Of a stretch of 64,000 nt of DNA, positions 45,595-58,693 are shown one piece after another (position 1 is the first letter of the stretch; every line of letters begins with the position of its first letter). This DNA is from Calendula officinalis (Eukaryota > Streptophyta > Magnoliopsida > Asterales > Asteraceae), in contig OY970822.1 of the NCBI GenBank assembly GCA_963853835.1, positions 86,595,135 to 86,659,134 of the forward strand, in the 5' to 3' direction. The notes beneath the pieces are model-generated. The model had not been told where the DNA came from. It ran no database searches and saw only the letters and a list, made by a program, of their open reading frames with translations. The position numbers were made by a program, and so were the translations under genes.

Positions 45595-47703
45595 TAAGTC
45601 GCACGAGGTAATGCTTTTAAGGATGGACCATTGGAGTTGCTATATGAGTCTTTGATGTGAATGTTGTTATTAGTGTTAACATGCACGACCTATATATGGT
45701 TAAGCGTTATGAGTTAAAGACTGGAATCGGGATAGATGAAATTAAAGTATATTGAAGGGAATGATGATGGGCAACCTTCATGAAGGTATAAAGTGGAATT
45801 AAATAAATGATCAATTTGTTATGATTGGTAAAGAGGAAAACTATGGTGCCATGGGGTATCAAGGACGAAATATGAAAGTGGTAAAAAAAATTTCTAGGTA
45901 AGATTGATAGAGTGTAAGGTGTTACCGAAATGGTATGCTAAGTCAAGAGTAACAATAAATTATTGGAAAAATGACATAGAAAAAGTGTGATAGCTTATAA
46001 TGGGTTTTGGATCGGGGTCAATTGGGTGACTCGAGTTGACCGGATTATTTGGTAAGAATGTGGAAAATTGAAAGTATTAGTGGTTATCTCGATGGTAAAA
46101 GAAAGATTGAGAAATTTAGTAATGAGGAAATGAATCGACTAAGAACGATTTATAAATGAGTAGATTGAGGGAAAGCACTAGAAATGATTATGTGAACACC
46201 ATGTGGTATAGTGTATAAGTGGGAGTAATGGCCGACGGGAGGCATGCAACTTTAGGAAGATAATATTATGTGAAAAATGGAAATTGAATGGAAATTATGA
46301 AAGAAAGTGATAGCTTGATGCTAAATGAATGGTGCATACATGAATTGTATGCAAGATAGAATGGTATTGCATGGATCTTGTTAGATCGGAGGCTTTCCGA
46401 TTAGCGAGATTTGATGAGTCACTATGGATTGGAGGCTTTCCGATCATTGTGACAGTTTGGAGTCAGGATGGATTGGAGGCTTTCCGATCATCTCGATAAG
46501 ATAGTTAAAGTATGATTTGTTGTATCCGGGATATGGTGATTGTAGCTGACGTATGTAGAACCGTATAGTTAGTTGTTGATAGGATTTTATGGTAAATGAG
46601 AGCTTGAGTTGAAAATATGGTTTGTGTTTAAGTGTAAGTATGTGTAGGAAATGCGTACAAGTTTATAGATTATGAAAGGGGGTGCTTTTAGGAAGCAAAG
46701 TTTATTGGTAACCGATGAGTGGTGAAAGTTGTATGATGAGTGGTTAGGCCACTGATGGATGTGATAGAGGCTCTAACGCCGGTAATCGAGAATTGGAAGT
46801 ATGGTATGTGGATGTTTAGAAGAGGTTTAAAGGGTGTAAGTACTTGAATGAAAGTTTAGAAGGGTAATAGAGATTAGTATTGCTTTAAATGGAAATTGTT
46901 AATCGATTGTGGAAATTGAAATCGAGGAAAAGAGGAAACAATTGGGAAAGGAAAGATATATATTGGAATCGGGAATGAAAAGTTGAGTAGTGATGTCTCA
47001 ATAGTAACGGATATGTGAATTTTGCAAAGTAAGTTTGACTTTATTCATAAGTCAAGGTTGGTCAACTAGTGGATTGTTGACTCGGGTCAAAATTGGGTTT
47101 TGACCTTCGCTTAGTATGATTAGGCGAGGATAATGTATATGTTAATGGTTAATTGATTAACAAAAAATAATTATAGTGTGTGACTTTGACCGTTGTGTGT
47201 TCGAGTTGAATTTGGGAATTGAGCATATGATTGTTGATGAATCATGAATGCAAAGTCGATTGTAAAGGGAAATGATAATTAATGGAACTTTTAGTGAGAA
47301 AGGAAATTGTCGAAGTATAGTTGACTTTGTGCTTAAGTTAAAGGTTGACAAATTTGGGATATGGCGACTTGGTCAAAGCTAGGCATTGACTTTCGTTTTG
47401 ATTGATTTAATAATAGTAATGATTGGGTCATATCGTTTCTTGTTGATAAAAGGATTTAGTTAAATGATAGGAAGTGTTATAGTTGAGTTATGGAACTTTG
47501 ACCCGTTTGGGGTATTAAGGGCTTAGGACGGATTTTTACCCGTTTGGACATAATGGTGTTAAGTGACTTTAAATGTATAATTGTTATTGGATCATGATTT
47601 AAAAAGGTTGATGGTAATAGATACAAGAGGATGGAAGCGGAATGGGGATTGGAAATCCTAGAGTTAATTCCGAGGACAGAATCCTTTTTAAGGGTTAGAT
47701 AGT
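45595..47703 (+). other. Non-coding 3' internal region, unit 1
   Basis: 2.1 kb without pol. It contains hairpins at 46333-46500, with a perfect TGCATACA/TGTATGCA stem and three with core GGAGGCTTTCC, and many TTGAC/GTCAA motifs. It ends at the polypurine-like TTTTTAAGGGTTAGATAGT before LTR2. Confidence 0.8.
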
Positions 47704-49513
47704 TGTAACGACCCAAAAATTTGGAATTTAATAAATTGAATAAAAAATATGATAAATACGGATAAATCATTTGAAGAACGTAGGAATTGGTTTCGTGTCA
47801 TTTGGACACCGTACGCGGAAGTTATGGTCGAAACCGAGTCGAGACGAAGACCGAAAAGTGCAGCCCTGCTGCCAAGCATAGTTCCCGCCGCAAACTATAG
47901 TTCCCGATCGGGAACTTCATTCAGGGATTTCGGGGTTTTAGCCGATCAAAGTTCACGCCTAGATAACGATCGGGAGAAGTTCACGTCGCACATAGTTCAC
48001 GATCGTGAACTAGTTCACGCCGTGAACTATGGCCGACAGCAACATTAAAGTCGGGTTTTGGCCATTAATGCAGCCCACAAACCCTAGTTTTCTCCCATTG
48101 GCGATTTTCGAGCTTGAGGACTGATCTTGGTCGATTTCTTCACAAATCTTTGGTAGATTTCACTCCTAGTTGAAGATTAAAGGTATATCTTCACTCTTTG
48201 ATCTTTGTAGCTTAAGATCTATGGATTTTGATGTATGGGTTTGAAACCCTAGTTCTTGGGGTTTTGGGTTATGGTGAAATAAATGATGGATACACTTAAT
48301 AAATGGTATTTTAACAAAGGAATCAAGTGTATGAGTAAGATTTGTAAGAATCTTAAAGGTTGGTTAAACCTAGGGTTGGTAAATCACCATAATTGGGGGA
48401 AAGTGTTAGTTAATGGTATCTAGGGATAAATGGATACATTATTAGTAGTATGTGATGTTGAACATCTTGTGGTTATTGTATTAAGATTTTGGTGAAGTCT
48501 TGGAAAGTTGATTGATTGTTGGAGCAAGGAAATTGGCGGAAAGAATACGGTTGGAGCATTTTATTGCTAAGGTGAGTACATGTGAACTTTAAAACTGAGT
48601 ACATCGCGGTAAAGAAGTATTTTCATAATTTGTGATTACTAATGTTTAGACTAGTTGTTTATTGTTATTATTAAATAGTTGGATTAATTGTGTGAATGCT
48701 AATTGAGATTAGTATATGGATAGTTTGCATAATGGTCCTACGGCATTATTGATAAGATGTAACATATAGTTACATATAATAGTTATGACGGGTAGACTGA
48801 AATAGGACAGGTACGTGATAGATTCGGAGGCATTCTGGATTATCAAGGTATCTTTAAACTGATGGATTGGAGGCATTCCGATCACCCAACAAGATGTAGG
48901 ATCTTACTGAATTGGAGGCATTCTGATTAGTAAGATAAGATGGGTCACCTTGCTTGGACAAGGTGACAAAGGGGGTTCTACTGAATCGGAGGCATTCTGG
49001 TTAGTAGGACAAAAATGGGGTCTCGTTGGATTGGAGGCATTCCGAACAACTTGACGGGTCGAATAGGCTATGAATGAATGTGATAGGTTTACCGAGGAGG
49101 TGATCGATGTATATGAATGTGTTAGGGTTACCGCGGAGGTAATTATAGTATATAAATATATATCTATATATATTTAATATGTGTGATTATTTATATATTC
49201 ATGTCGGGTCTAAAACCCATGTATCTCACGAGACAATTTTGTCTTACGTACTATGTTTGTTTGTGATGCTATGTACTCAGGTTCGGGAGCTAAGGATTAG
49301 GTGCGTTCCCTAGTGAAGGCGCACGAGTTTAGTAGAGATATCAAGGTGGATTTACGTTTGGCTTTGGTTATGATATATTTTGTAACACCACTAGTGACTT
49401 TTATTATATACCAAAGGTTTTTGTAAATCCATATTTCGGGACAATACTTTAAATGTTTGAAAAAGGAAAGGATTTTACGGAAATATTTTGTATTAAAAAT
49501 TTGAGGTGTTACA
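47704..49513 (+). repeat. LTR2 of the gypsy array
   Basis: 1810 bp, TGTAACGACCC...GAGGTGTTACA, without the 698-bp insertion. It serves as the 3' LTR of unit 1 and the 5' LTR of unit 2. Confidence 0.95.
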
Positions 49514-49760
49514 ACTTGGTATCAGAGCTATAGCTTAAGCGAATTAGGTTGGGTTAACCACCCTAGGCTTAAGTTGTAGAAGTAGAATGATATATTTCCG
49601 TCAGATAACTAGGTTGACCTTGAAAGCTATAGGGCTAAGTTGTCTTAGGGTCGAACCCTAGGAAGAATTGCCTTATGTGGTCATTTTCGAGCTTGAGAGT
49701 CGTAATGGACTATTGAATGAATGATGGATTATGAAATAGCTCTCTTCTTATTATAGCAAA

Positions 49761-50858
49761 ATGGTGAATGTGGAAAGTGGACGAACTCCACTTAACTCAG
49801 GAGAGGATCCGGAAATTTATGCTAACTACACGCCGGTAACATTAGAAGTGGTTCGTGATATGTTTGACCGAATGAGGGGAGAAGTAAAAGAGGACGTGAA
49901 CCGGATTATTGATGACCAGATGATCAAGGAAAGGGAAGGTAATTCCAAATCAGGTGTAAAGAGTAAGTGTTCGGGTAGCAAGGCCCACTTGGAGAAATTC
50001 TCGACTGAAAAGGAAAATGATATAAGTCTTGATAAGAGAAATGGATGTTCGTTCGAGGCATTTATGGCATGTGAGCCCAAGGTGTATTCGGGAAGTTTTG
50101 AGCCAAGAGTCACCGTCCGGTGGGTTCGAGAAACTGAGCAAGCTTTGGAGACTAGCAAATGTAAAAGGGAAGATATGGTGACATATGCTTCTAGAATGTT
50201 GAAAGATGAAGCACACATGTGGTGGATTATGATGTATGAAATCTTAGGCAAGAAGGCGATATACAAGATGTCATGGGATGAATTCACGAGCCGTTTGAAA
50301 GAGAAATTTTGCCCCAAGAGAGACTTAGTGGAAGTGCAAGAAGAAGTTGTGATTTTAAGAAAAGGAGATGAGCCGGTGGATGTGTACACAAAGAAAGTGG
50401 ATCAGTGGGTGGTCCAAGAGCTACCAAGAGGTGGGGAAAAGAGGAGAATTGAAGATAGTTTGGAGCCATCAAAGAAGGGAAGGTTCACACCGACTTTGAC
50501 CAATAAAGTTGGTGGCGGAAAGTGTCATAATTGCGGTAAGGGCCACAAGGGAGTATGCAAGTTGGGTACAACTTTATGCTTCACATGCGGAAGAATTGGG
50601 CACAGGGCAAAATACTGCGGGGTGAATAACATCAAAGAAGTGGAGTGCTACACGTGTCACGAGAGGGGGCATTTTAGTGGTGCATGCCCGAAGAGAATAA
50701 ACGGTATGCTGACGTCAACTGCTCACGAGAGGCCGAACCAGTTGCAAGTCAAAGGATATGTCTACCTCACTCACCGCGAGGCTAGAGGAAGCCATGATAT
50801 CACTTCATGTACTATGTTTCTAAATCTTATGTTATACGATTCAAGAATTACTTGTTGA
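49761..50858 (+). CDS. Gag of a gag-only gypsy element, copy 2
   Basis: 365 residues, starting 247 bp after LTR2, the same offset as copy 1. It differs from copy 1 at only about seven residues (for example P to S near 109, I to R near 145, M to R near 239). The three zinc knuckles are intact, and the capsid deletion and DSR protease stub are the same. The shared deletion shows both descend from one gag-only ancestor. Confidence 0.9.
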   Translation: MVNVESGRTPLNSGEDPEIYANYTPVTLEVVRDMFDRMRGEVKEDVNRIIDDQMIKEREGNSKSGVKSKCSGSKAHLEKFSTEKENDISLDKRNGCSFEAFMACEPKVYSGSFEPRVTVRWVRETEQALETSKCKREDMVTYASRMLKDEAHMWWIMMYEILGKKAIYKMSWDEFTSRLKEKFCPKRDLVEVQEEVVILRKGDEPVDVYTKKVDQWVVQELPRGGEKRRIEDSLEPSKKGRFTPTLTNKVGGGKCHNCGKGHKGVCKLGTTLCFTCGRIGHRAKYCGVNNIKEVECYTCHERGHFSGACPKRINGMLTSTAHERPNQLQVKGYVYLTHREARGSHDITSCTMFLNLMLYDSRITC

Positions 50859-52967
50859 TAAGTCGCACGAGGTAATGCTTTTAAGGATGGACCATTGGAC
50901 TTGCTATATGAGTCTTTGATGTGAATGTTGTTATTAGTGTTAACATGCACGACCTATATATGGTTAAGCGTTATGAGTTAAAGACTGGAATCGGGATAGA
51001 TGAAATTAAAGTATATTGAAGGGAATGATGATGGGCAACCTTCATGAAGGTATAAAGTGGAATTAAATAAATGATCAATTTGTTATGATTGGTAAAGAGG
51101 AAAACTATGGTGCCATGGGGTATCAAGGACGAAATATGAAAGTGGTAAAAAAAATTTCTAGGTAAGATTGATAGAGTGTAAGGTGTTACCGAAATGGTAT
51201 GCTAAGTCAAGAGTAACAATAAATTATTGGAAAAATGACATAGAAAAAGTGTGATAGCTTATAATGGGTTTTGGATCGGGGTCAATTGGGTGACTCGAGT
51301 TGACCGGATTATTTGGTAAGAATGTGGAAAATTGAAAGTATTAGTGGTTATCTCGATGGTAAAAGAAAGATTGAGAAATTTAGTAATGAGGAAATGAATC
51401 GACTAAGAACGACTTATAAATGAGTAGATTGAGGGAAAGCACTAGAAATGATTATGTGAACACCATGTGGTATAGTGTATAAGTGGGAGTAATGGCCGAC
51501 GGGAGGCGTGCAACTTTAGGAAGATAATATTATGTGAAAAATGGAAATTGAATGGAAATTATGAAAGAAAGTGATAGCTTGATGCTAAATGAATGGTGCA
51601 TACATGAATTGTATGCAAGATAGAATGGTATTGCATGGATCTTGTTAGATCGGAGGCTTTCCGATTAGCGAGATTTGATGAGTCACTATGGATTGGAGGC
51701 TTTCCGATCATTGTGACAGTTTGGAGTCAGGATGGATTGGAGGCTTTCCGATCATCTCGATAAGATAGTTAAAGTATGATTTGTTGTATCCGGGATATGG
51801 TGATTGTAGCTGACGTATGTAGAACCGTATAGTTAGTTGTTGATAGGATTTTATGGTAAATGAGAGCTTGAGTTGAAAATATGGTTTGTGTTTAAGTGTA
51901 AGTATGTGTAGGAAATGCGTACAAGTTTATAGATTATGAAAGGGGGTGCTTTTAGGAAGCAAAGTTTATTGGTAACCGATGAGTGGTGAAAGTTGTATGA
52001 TGAGTGGTTAGGCCACTGATGGATGTGATAGAGGCTCTAAAGCCGGTAATCGAGAATTGGAAGTATGGTATGTGGATGTTTAGAAGAGGTTTAAAGGGTG
52101 TAAGTACTTGAATGAAAGTTTAGAAGGGTAATAGAGATTGGTATTGCTTTAAATGGAAATTGTTAATCGATTGTGGAAATTGAAATCGAGGAAAAGAGGA
52201 AACAATTGGGAAAGGAAAGATATATATTGGAATCGGGAATGAAAAGTTGAGTAGTGATGTCTCAATAGTAACGGATATGTGAATTTTGCAAAGTAAGTTT
52301 GACTTTATTCATAAGTCAAGGTTGGTCAACTAGTGGATTGTTGACTCGGGTCAAAATTGGGTTTTGACCTTCGCTTAGTATGATTAGGCGAGGATAATGT
52401 ATATGTTAATGGTTAATTGATTAACAAAAAATAATTATAGTGTGTGACTTTGACCGTTGTGTGTTCGAGTTGAATTTGGGAATTGAGCATATGATTGTTG
52501 ATGAATCATGAATGCAAAGTCGATTGTAAAGGGAAAGGATAATTAATGGAACTTTTAGTGAGAAAGGAAATTGTCGAAGTATAGTTGACTTTGTGCTTAA
52601 GTTAAAGGTTGACAAATTTGGGATATGGCGACTTGGTCAAAGCTAGGCATTGACTTTCGTTTTGATTGATTTAATAATAGTAATGATTGGGTCATATCGT
52701 TTCTTGTTGATAAAAGGATTTAGTTAAATGATAGGAAGTGTTATAGTTGAGTTATGGAACTTTGACCCGTTTGGGGTATTAAGGGCTTAGGACGGATTTT
52801 TACCCGTTTGGACATAATGGTGTTAAGTGACTTTAAATGTATAATTGTTATTGGATCATGATTTAAAAAGGTTGATGGTAATAGATACAAGAGGATGGAA
52901 GCGGAATGGGGATTGGAAATCCTAGAGTTAATTCCGAGGACGGAATCCTTTTTAAGGGTTAGATAGT
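50859..52967 (+). other. Non-coding 3' internal region, unit 2
   Basis: Same length and nearly the same sequence as 45595-47703, including the hairpins (about 51599-51765). Confidence 0.85.
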
Positions 52968-54777
52968 TGTAACGACCCAAAATTTTGGAATGTAATAAAT
53001 TAAATAAAAAATATGATAAATACGGATAAATCATTTGAAGAACGTAGGAATTGGTTTCGTGTCATTTGGACACCGTACGCGGAATTTATGGTCGAAACCA
53101 AGTCGAGACGAAGACCAAAAAGTGCAGCCCTGCTGCCAAGCATAGTTCACGCCGCAAACTATAGTTCCCGATCGGGAACTTCATTCAGGGATTTCGGGGT
53201 TTTAGCCGATCAAAGTTCACGCCTAGATAACGATCGGGAGAAGTTCACGTCGCGCATAGTTCACGATCGTGAACTAGTTCACGCCGTGAACTATGGCCGA
53301 CAGCAACATTAAAGTCGGGTTTTGGCCATTAATGCAGCCCACAAACCCTAGTTTTCTCCCATTGGCGATTTTCGAGCTTGAGGACTGATCTTGGTCGATT
53401 TCTTCATAAATCTTTGGTAGATTTCACTCCTAGTTGAAGATGAAAGGTATATCTTCACTCTTTGATCTTTGTAGCTTAAGATCTATGGATTTTGATGTAT
53501 GGGTTTGAAACCCTAGTTCTTGGGGTTTTGGGTTATGGTGAAATAAATGATGGATACACTTAATAAATGGTATTTTAACAAAGGAATCAAGTGTATGAGT
53601 AAGATTTGTAAGAATCTTAAAGGTTGGTTAAACCTAGGGTTGGTAAATCACCATAATTGGGGGAAAGTGTTAGCTAATGGTATCTAGGGATAAATGGATA
53701 CATTATTAGTAGTATGTGATGTTGAACATCTTGTGGTTATTGTATTAGGATTTTGGTGAAGTCTTGGAAAGTTGATTGATTGTTGGAGCAAGGAAATTGG
53801 CGGAAAGAATACGGTTGGAGCATTTTATTGCTAAGGTGAGTACATGTGAACTTTAAAACTGAGTACATAGCGGTAAAGAAGTATTTTCATAATTTGTGAT
53901 TACTAATGTTTAGACTAGTTGTTTATTGTTATTATTAAATAGTTGGATTAATTGTGTGAATGCTAATTGAGATTAGTATATGGATAGTTTGCATAATGGC
54001 CCTACGACATTATTGATAAGATGTAACATATAGTTACATATAATAGTTATGACGGGTAGACTGAAATAGGACATGTACGTGATAGATTCGGAGGCATTCT
54101 GGATTATCACGGTATCTTTAAACTGATGGATTGGAGGCATTCCGATCACCCAACAAGATGTTGGATCTTACTGAATTGAAGGCATTCTGATTAGTAAGAT
54201 AAGATGGGTCACCTTGCTTGGACAAGGTGACAAATGGGGTTCTACTGAATCGGAGGCATTCTGGTTAGTAGGACAAAAATGGGGTCTCGTTGGATTGGAG
54301 GCATTCCGAACAACTTGACGGGTCGAATAGGCTATGAATGAATGTGATAGGTTTACCGAGGAGGTGATCGATGTATATGAATGTGTTAGGGTTACCGCGG
54401 AGGTAATTATAGTATATAAATATATATCTATATATATTTAATATGTGTGATTCTTTATATATTCATGTCGGGTCTAAAACCCATGTATCTCACGAGACAA
54501 TTTTGTCTTACGTACTATGTTTGTTTGTGATGCTATGTACTCAGGTTCGGGAGCTAAGGATTTGGTGCGTTCCCTAGTGAAGGCGCACGAGTTTAGTAGA
54601 GATAGCAAGGTGGATTTACGTTTGGCTTTGGTTATGATATATTTTGTAACACCACTAGTGACTTTTATTATATATCAAAGGTTTTTGTAAATCCATATTT
54701 CGGGACAATACTTTAAATGTTTGAAAAAGGAAATGATTTTACGGAAATATTTTGTATTAAAAATTTGAGGTGTTACA
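52968..54777 (+). repeat. LTR3 of the gypsy array
   Basis: 1810 bp, ending TGTTACA and followed at once by the copia reverse-transcriptase sequence on the minus strand. Confidence 0.95.
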
Positions 54778-56186
54778 CCTGGCACATACACAAACACTAT
54801 GCATAATGTCAGGTCTTGATGCAGTTAAATACGTTAAAGAACCTATCATTGATCTGTAAAGATGCTCATCTACATCCTCCCCCTCAACATCATGATGTAG
54901 GTGTTTGTGAGTTTCCATTGGAGTACTTGCACTTTTGCAGTCTTTCATTGCAAATTTCTCTAAAATGTCTCTGACATATTTTGATTGGTTGATCAAAATA
55001 CCATCTGATCTTTGATTGATTTGGAGTCCAAGGAAGAAGTTCATTGGACCCATTGAGCTCATCTTGAATTTGATCTGCATTAATTCTTCAAACTCTTAGC
55101 ACAGTTGATCATTTGTTGAACCAAAGATGATATCATCTACATATATTTGGACCAGTAGTATATCATCTTTGACCTTTCTTGTGAACAAAGTTTTGTCAAT
55201 TGCACCTCTTTTGAAATTATTCTTCAGTAAATATGATGACAATGTGTCATACCAGGCTCTTGGTGCCTGATGAAGGCCATATAGAGCTTTGTCTAGTTTG
55301 TACACATAGTCATCATTATCTGGATCTTCAAATCCTGGAGGTTGACACACATACACTTCTTCTTCAATTTTCCCATAAAGGAAAGCACTTTTCACATCCA
55401 TTTGGTAGAGTTTGATCTTCTTGTATGAAGCATATGCCAGAAATATTCTTATTGCTTCAATTCTAGCAACAGGTGCTTACACTTCATCATAGTCTATGCC
55501 TTCTTCTTGAGTATATCCTTGGGCGACAAGTCTTGCTTTTTTTTTATCACTATACCCCTTTCATCTTTCTTGTTTCTAAAGATCCATCTTGTTCCAATGG
55601 CTCTTTTTCCTTTTGGAAGAGGTACAAGAGTCCATACAGCTTGTAATTTGAATTGAAGAAGTTCTTCTCGCATTGCTATAATCCAATTTGAGTCTTTCAT
55701 AGCTTGTTGAATCTTATTTGGTTCCTCATGTGACAGAAAGCATTCATACATACATTCATTAGAGATTAGACTGATGTTAGAAACATTTGAATTTATGGTA
55801 GAATTAAATTTGCTTCTTGTCTGCATGGTTGAATTGACATCACTGAGGACTTGGTCCAAAGGATGATTCTTTTCAGTTCTGGTGCCATGAACTTTGTCAA
55901 CAGTTACTTGACTGTCAAGATTTGACTCATTGGATTCAGGGATTTGGGCATCTGTCCATGTTTCTTCTTGATTTTCTTGATTTTGTGGAGTTCCTTCATT
56001 GCTACTGGTATCAGTATTAACATGATTTTCATTTGATTCTGGAAATTCAATGTTAGTACTGATATCATTATTGTTGGGTTCATCATTGTTTATTTGAGTT
56101 TCTGAGTTGCTACTGGGATCAGTAGTGTCTTGAGAGTTAGAGTTGTTACTGGAGTCAAGAAGGCTAGGGTTATCAAGTGGTATCAT
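54778..56186 (-). pseudogene. Copia linker and reverse transcriptase, broken
   Basis: A minus-strand frame starts in a Ser/Asn/Glu-rich linker (about 56173-55700), then shows VWTLVPLPKGKRAIGTRWIF, a stop, MDVKSAFLYGKIEEEVYV, LYGLHQAPRAWY, YVDDIIFGS (RT catalytic YVDD) and LGLQINQ. It ends in SRPDIMHSVCVCAR where LTR3 cuts it. RNase H, expected next, is absent from the window. Confidence 0.9.
56174..56184. repeat. 11-bp inverted repeat, left inversion border
   Basis: CAAGTGGTATC on the plus strand; its reverse complement GATACCACTTG is at 60176-60186. Here the plus-oriented primer-binding site and gag leader meet the minus-oriented linker. Confidence 0.9.
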
Positions 56187-56260
56187 AGCTTTACGGTTCT
56201 AAGATCTACGAATTAAGAACAACAAAAAGTTTCAAACTTTCGAATCCATAATTGTTAATC

Positions 56261-58679
56261 ATGTCTGATAACAATGAAAGCACACAGGCTAACAAAATTC
56301 CCATTCTCACTCCCAACAACTTTGGGATGTGGAAAAACAGAATCAAGCAATACATGCTTATTACTGATTATTCCATGTGAGAAGTTGTTGTTGAAGGCAA
56401 CAAAACCATCCAGACTCAAGTAGCAAGTTCTTCAACTGAAGTCGACAAACTCAAGTGCGAAAAAGAGAAGAAAGACAGAGGAATTGAACTCAAAGCCTTA
56501 AGCACTCTTCTACTTGCTATTTCCAATGATTATCAACATCTCTTTGTTGAATATGATGATGCAAAGAAGCTATGGCAGGCACTGGAAAAGAGGTTTGTTG
56601 GCACCAAAATCACCAAAAGAAACATGAAGTCTGTTCTGAAGCAAGACGTTGAAAACTTCAAAGGCCAGAAGAATGAATCATTGTCACAAGTCTTTGATAG
56701 GTTCAACAAACTTATTGGTGAACTAAATCAAGTTGGTTGTAAACCAGACATTGATGATGTAAACAGAAAGTTTCATAGATCTCTTGGTGAAGAATGGTCT
56801 ATGTATACAGTTATATATAGACAAGGAGATGCTTTGGAAGAAAAAGAGCTGAATGAACTATACAATGAATTAAGAGTGTTTGAATTTGAGGTAAGTTCTA
56901 AAATTCCCAATTTACCTTCAAACAATGCTGCTTTTGTGTCTATTACAGGAACAGGTCAAGAGGCTACAAAGAATGCAGGAATTGAAGATGTAGCAAGAGA
57001 ATCCTTTTTCACTAGTCATGTGCATACTGCATTGATTAGTGAAGATTTGGAACAACTTAATCCTGATGATCTGGAAGAGATGGACATCAAGTGGCAGATG
57101 GCTATGCTGAGTCTCAGAACAAAAAGGTTTCTCAAAAGAACTGGCATACAAAATCTGACTTACAACAAAAGGTGATCGTGCTGGATTTGACAAAACCAAA
57201 GTCAAATGCTACAACTGCCATGATCTTGGTCACTTTACCAGAGAATGTCCTAGCAAAGATCAAAGATCAAACTACAACAAAAACAGCACCTCCAATTCAA
57301 CTGCACTAGTATCTCAAGAAGGACAAGGATATGACTGGAGCTTTCAAGCAGAGGAACATGCTCAGAATCAAGCTCTCATGGCCTTTACTGATTCTAATAC
57401 TGAGGTACATTCTAAATCCTGCACTCCTGAATGCATTAAAGCTTATAAAGAATTAGAAAAACTTAACAAAGAAACTCTTGAAGAGATGATTCTAAACAGA
57501 AATAGAAGAATTGAATATAATGGTTGTATAGCTGATCTTGAAAATCAAATTAAAATTTATAAAATAACTGATCAAAAGATAAAAGATGAACTCTTACAAA
57601 CAACTTATGATAAAGAATATGCTGAGTTAAAATTAAAAGAAACTTTAATCAAATTAGAAGAATGTCAAATGGAATTAGAACAGAATAAATTAACTATTAA
57701 AAAATTTGAAAGAAGTTCTAAAATTATTGATGAATTAACCAGTAATCAAACCACTGAAAATGTTGTGCATGGAGTGGGATATCATGCAGTTCCACCTCCA
57801 ACTAATTTTATCCCTCCTCTTAAATCAAGCACAGAAAGAACATTAAATGAACTAAAAATAGAAAATCAAACTGAAACTAATAATGATTCTTCTGATGATG
57901 ATCAAACAACTGATTCAACTGATACAAGTTTTCATACCACACAAAGTCAAACTGAATCCCCAAAATATAACTCAGAAAATATACCAAAAATTTTAAGAAG
58001 GGGAAATCAAAGAAACTTGAACCAGTTAAAAGAACAAAGAAAGCCTGAAAGTGCTAAATCAACAAAATTAACATGCTTAATTTGCAACAAAGTTAACCAC
58101 ATAGCAAATAATTGTCACTTTAATCCAATTAACTGTAAAGAATTCAAAGAGTTTAAAGTTAACAAAGAAAAGGAGAAAGCATTAAAGTTAAAACAAACTG
58201 AAGAAACAAAAGCAAAAGAAATTAAAAACTCACATGTTGAAATTCCCAAATTTGGAAGAACTGCACAAAGATTCGTGCAAAATATCAGGCATAAAAGTCC
58301 AAACATAAGTAATTATTTAAAAAACAATGGAAAACAAAATCAATTTCCACAATATTCAAAGTTTTCAAACACCAGTAGGAACTATTCCAGGTTTACTACT
58401 GATAAAAACCCTAATTACAATGTTGTCTGGTACAATTACAAAAACACTACTGACTATGCTGAAAACTCAAATTACTCAAATATTACTGGTCCATCAGTAG
58501 TAAAATACTCAAAAGCCAAACACTACGGGTATAAACCTAGGTCGGTAGTAAGACAGAACACTAGTACTAACCAACAACGTAAGACCAAAACTGCATATCA
58601 AGCTCATTCATTTAGAAAAACTTACTCTTCAAAGGATGAACCCAAGACAAAACAAGCTTGGATTCCCAAAATTAACTAA
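56261..58679 (+). pseudogene. Copia gag, broken (inverted segment)
   Basis: An ATG 75 bp after the PBS starts MSDNNESTQANKIPILT. A stop at 56378-56380 (SM*EVVVEG) stands where the family has Trp. The frame then runs through the UBN2-type gag (QVFDRFNKLIGELNQVG) to 57175. A frameshift leads to zinc knuckle 1 (CYNCHDLGHFTREC, 57207), a long coiled coil (57378-57760), a Ser/Thr/Asp-rich part and zinc knuckle 2 (CLICNKVNHIANNC, about 58072), ending at 58679. The long C-terminal gag extension is a Sirevirus-type trait. Confidence 0.85.
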
Positions 58680-58693
58680 TCCATTTACTTTAT

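Larger units (their letters stand above)
40862..54777 (+). mobile_element. Tandem Ty3/gypsy array (gag-only, shared LTRs)
   Basis: Order: a 49-bp LTR scrap and 826 bp of internal 3' region (40862-41736), LTR1 (41737-44249), internal 1 (44250-47703), LTR2 (47704-49513), internal 2 (49514-52967) and LTR3 (52968-54777). The two internals are the same length (3454 bp) and almost identical. LTR2 and LTR3 are both 1810 bp. Neighbouring units share one LTR, the expected product of unequal recombination between LTRs. The array sits inside the copia reverse-transcriptase/RNase H region. A target duplication cannot be tested because the left end is lost. Confidence 0.93.
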
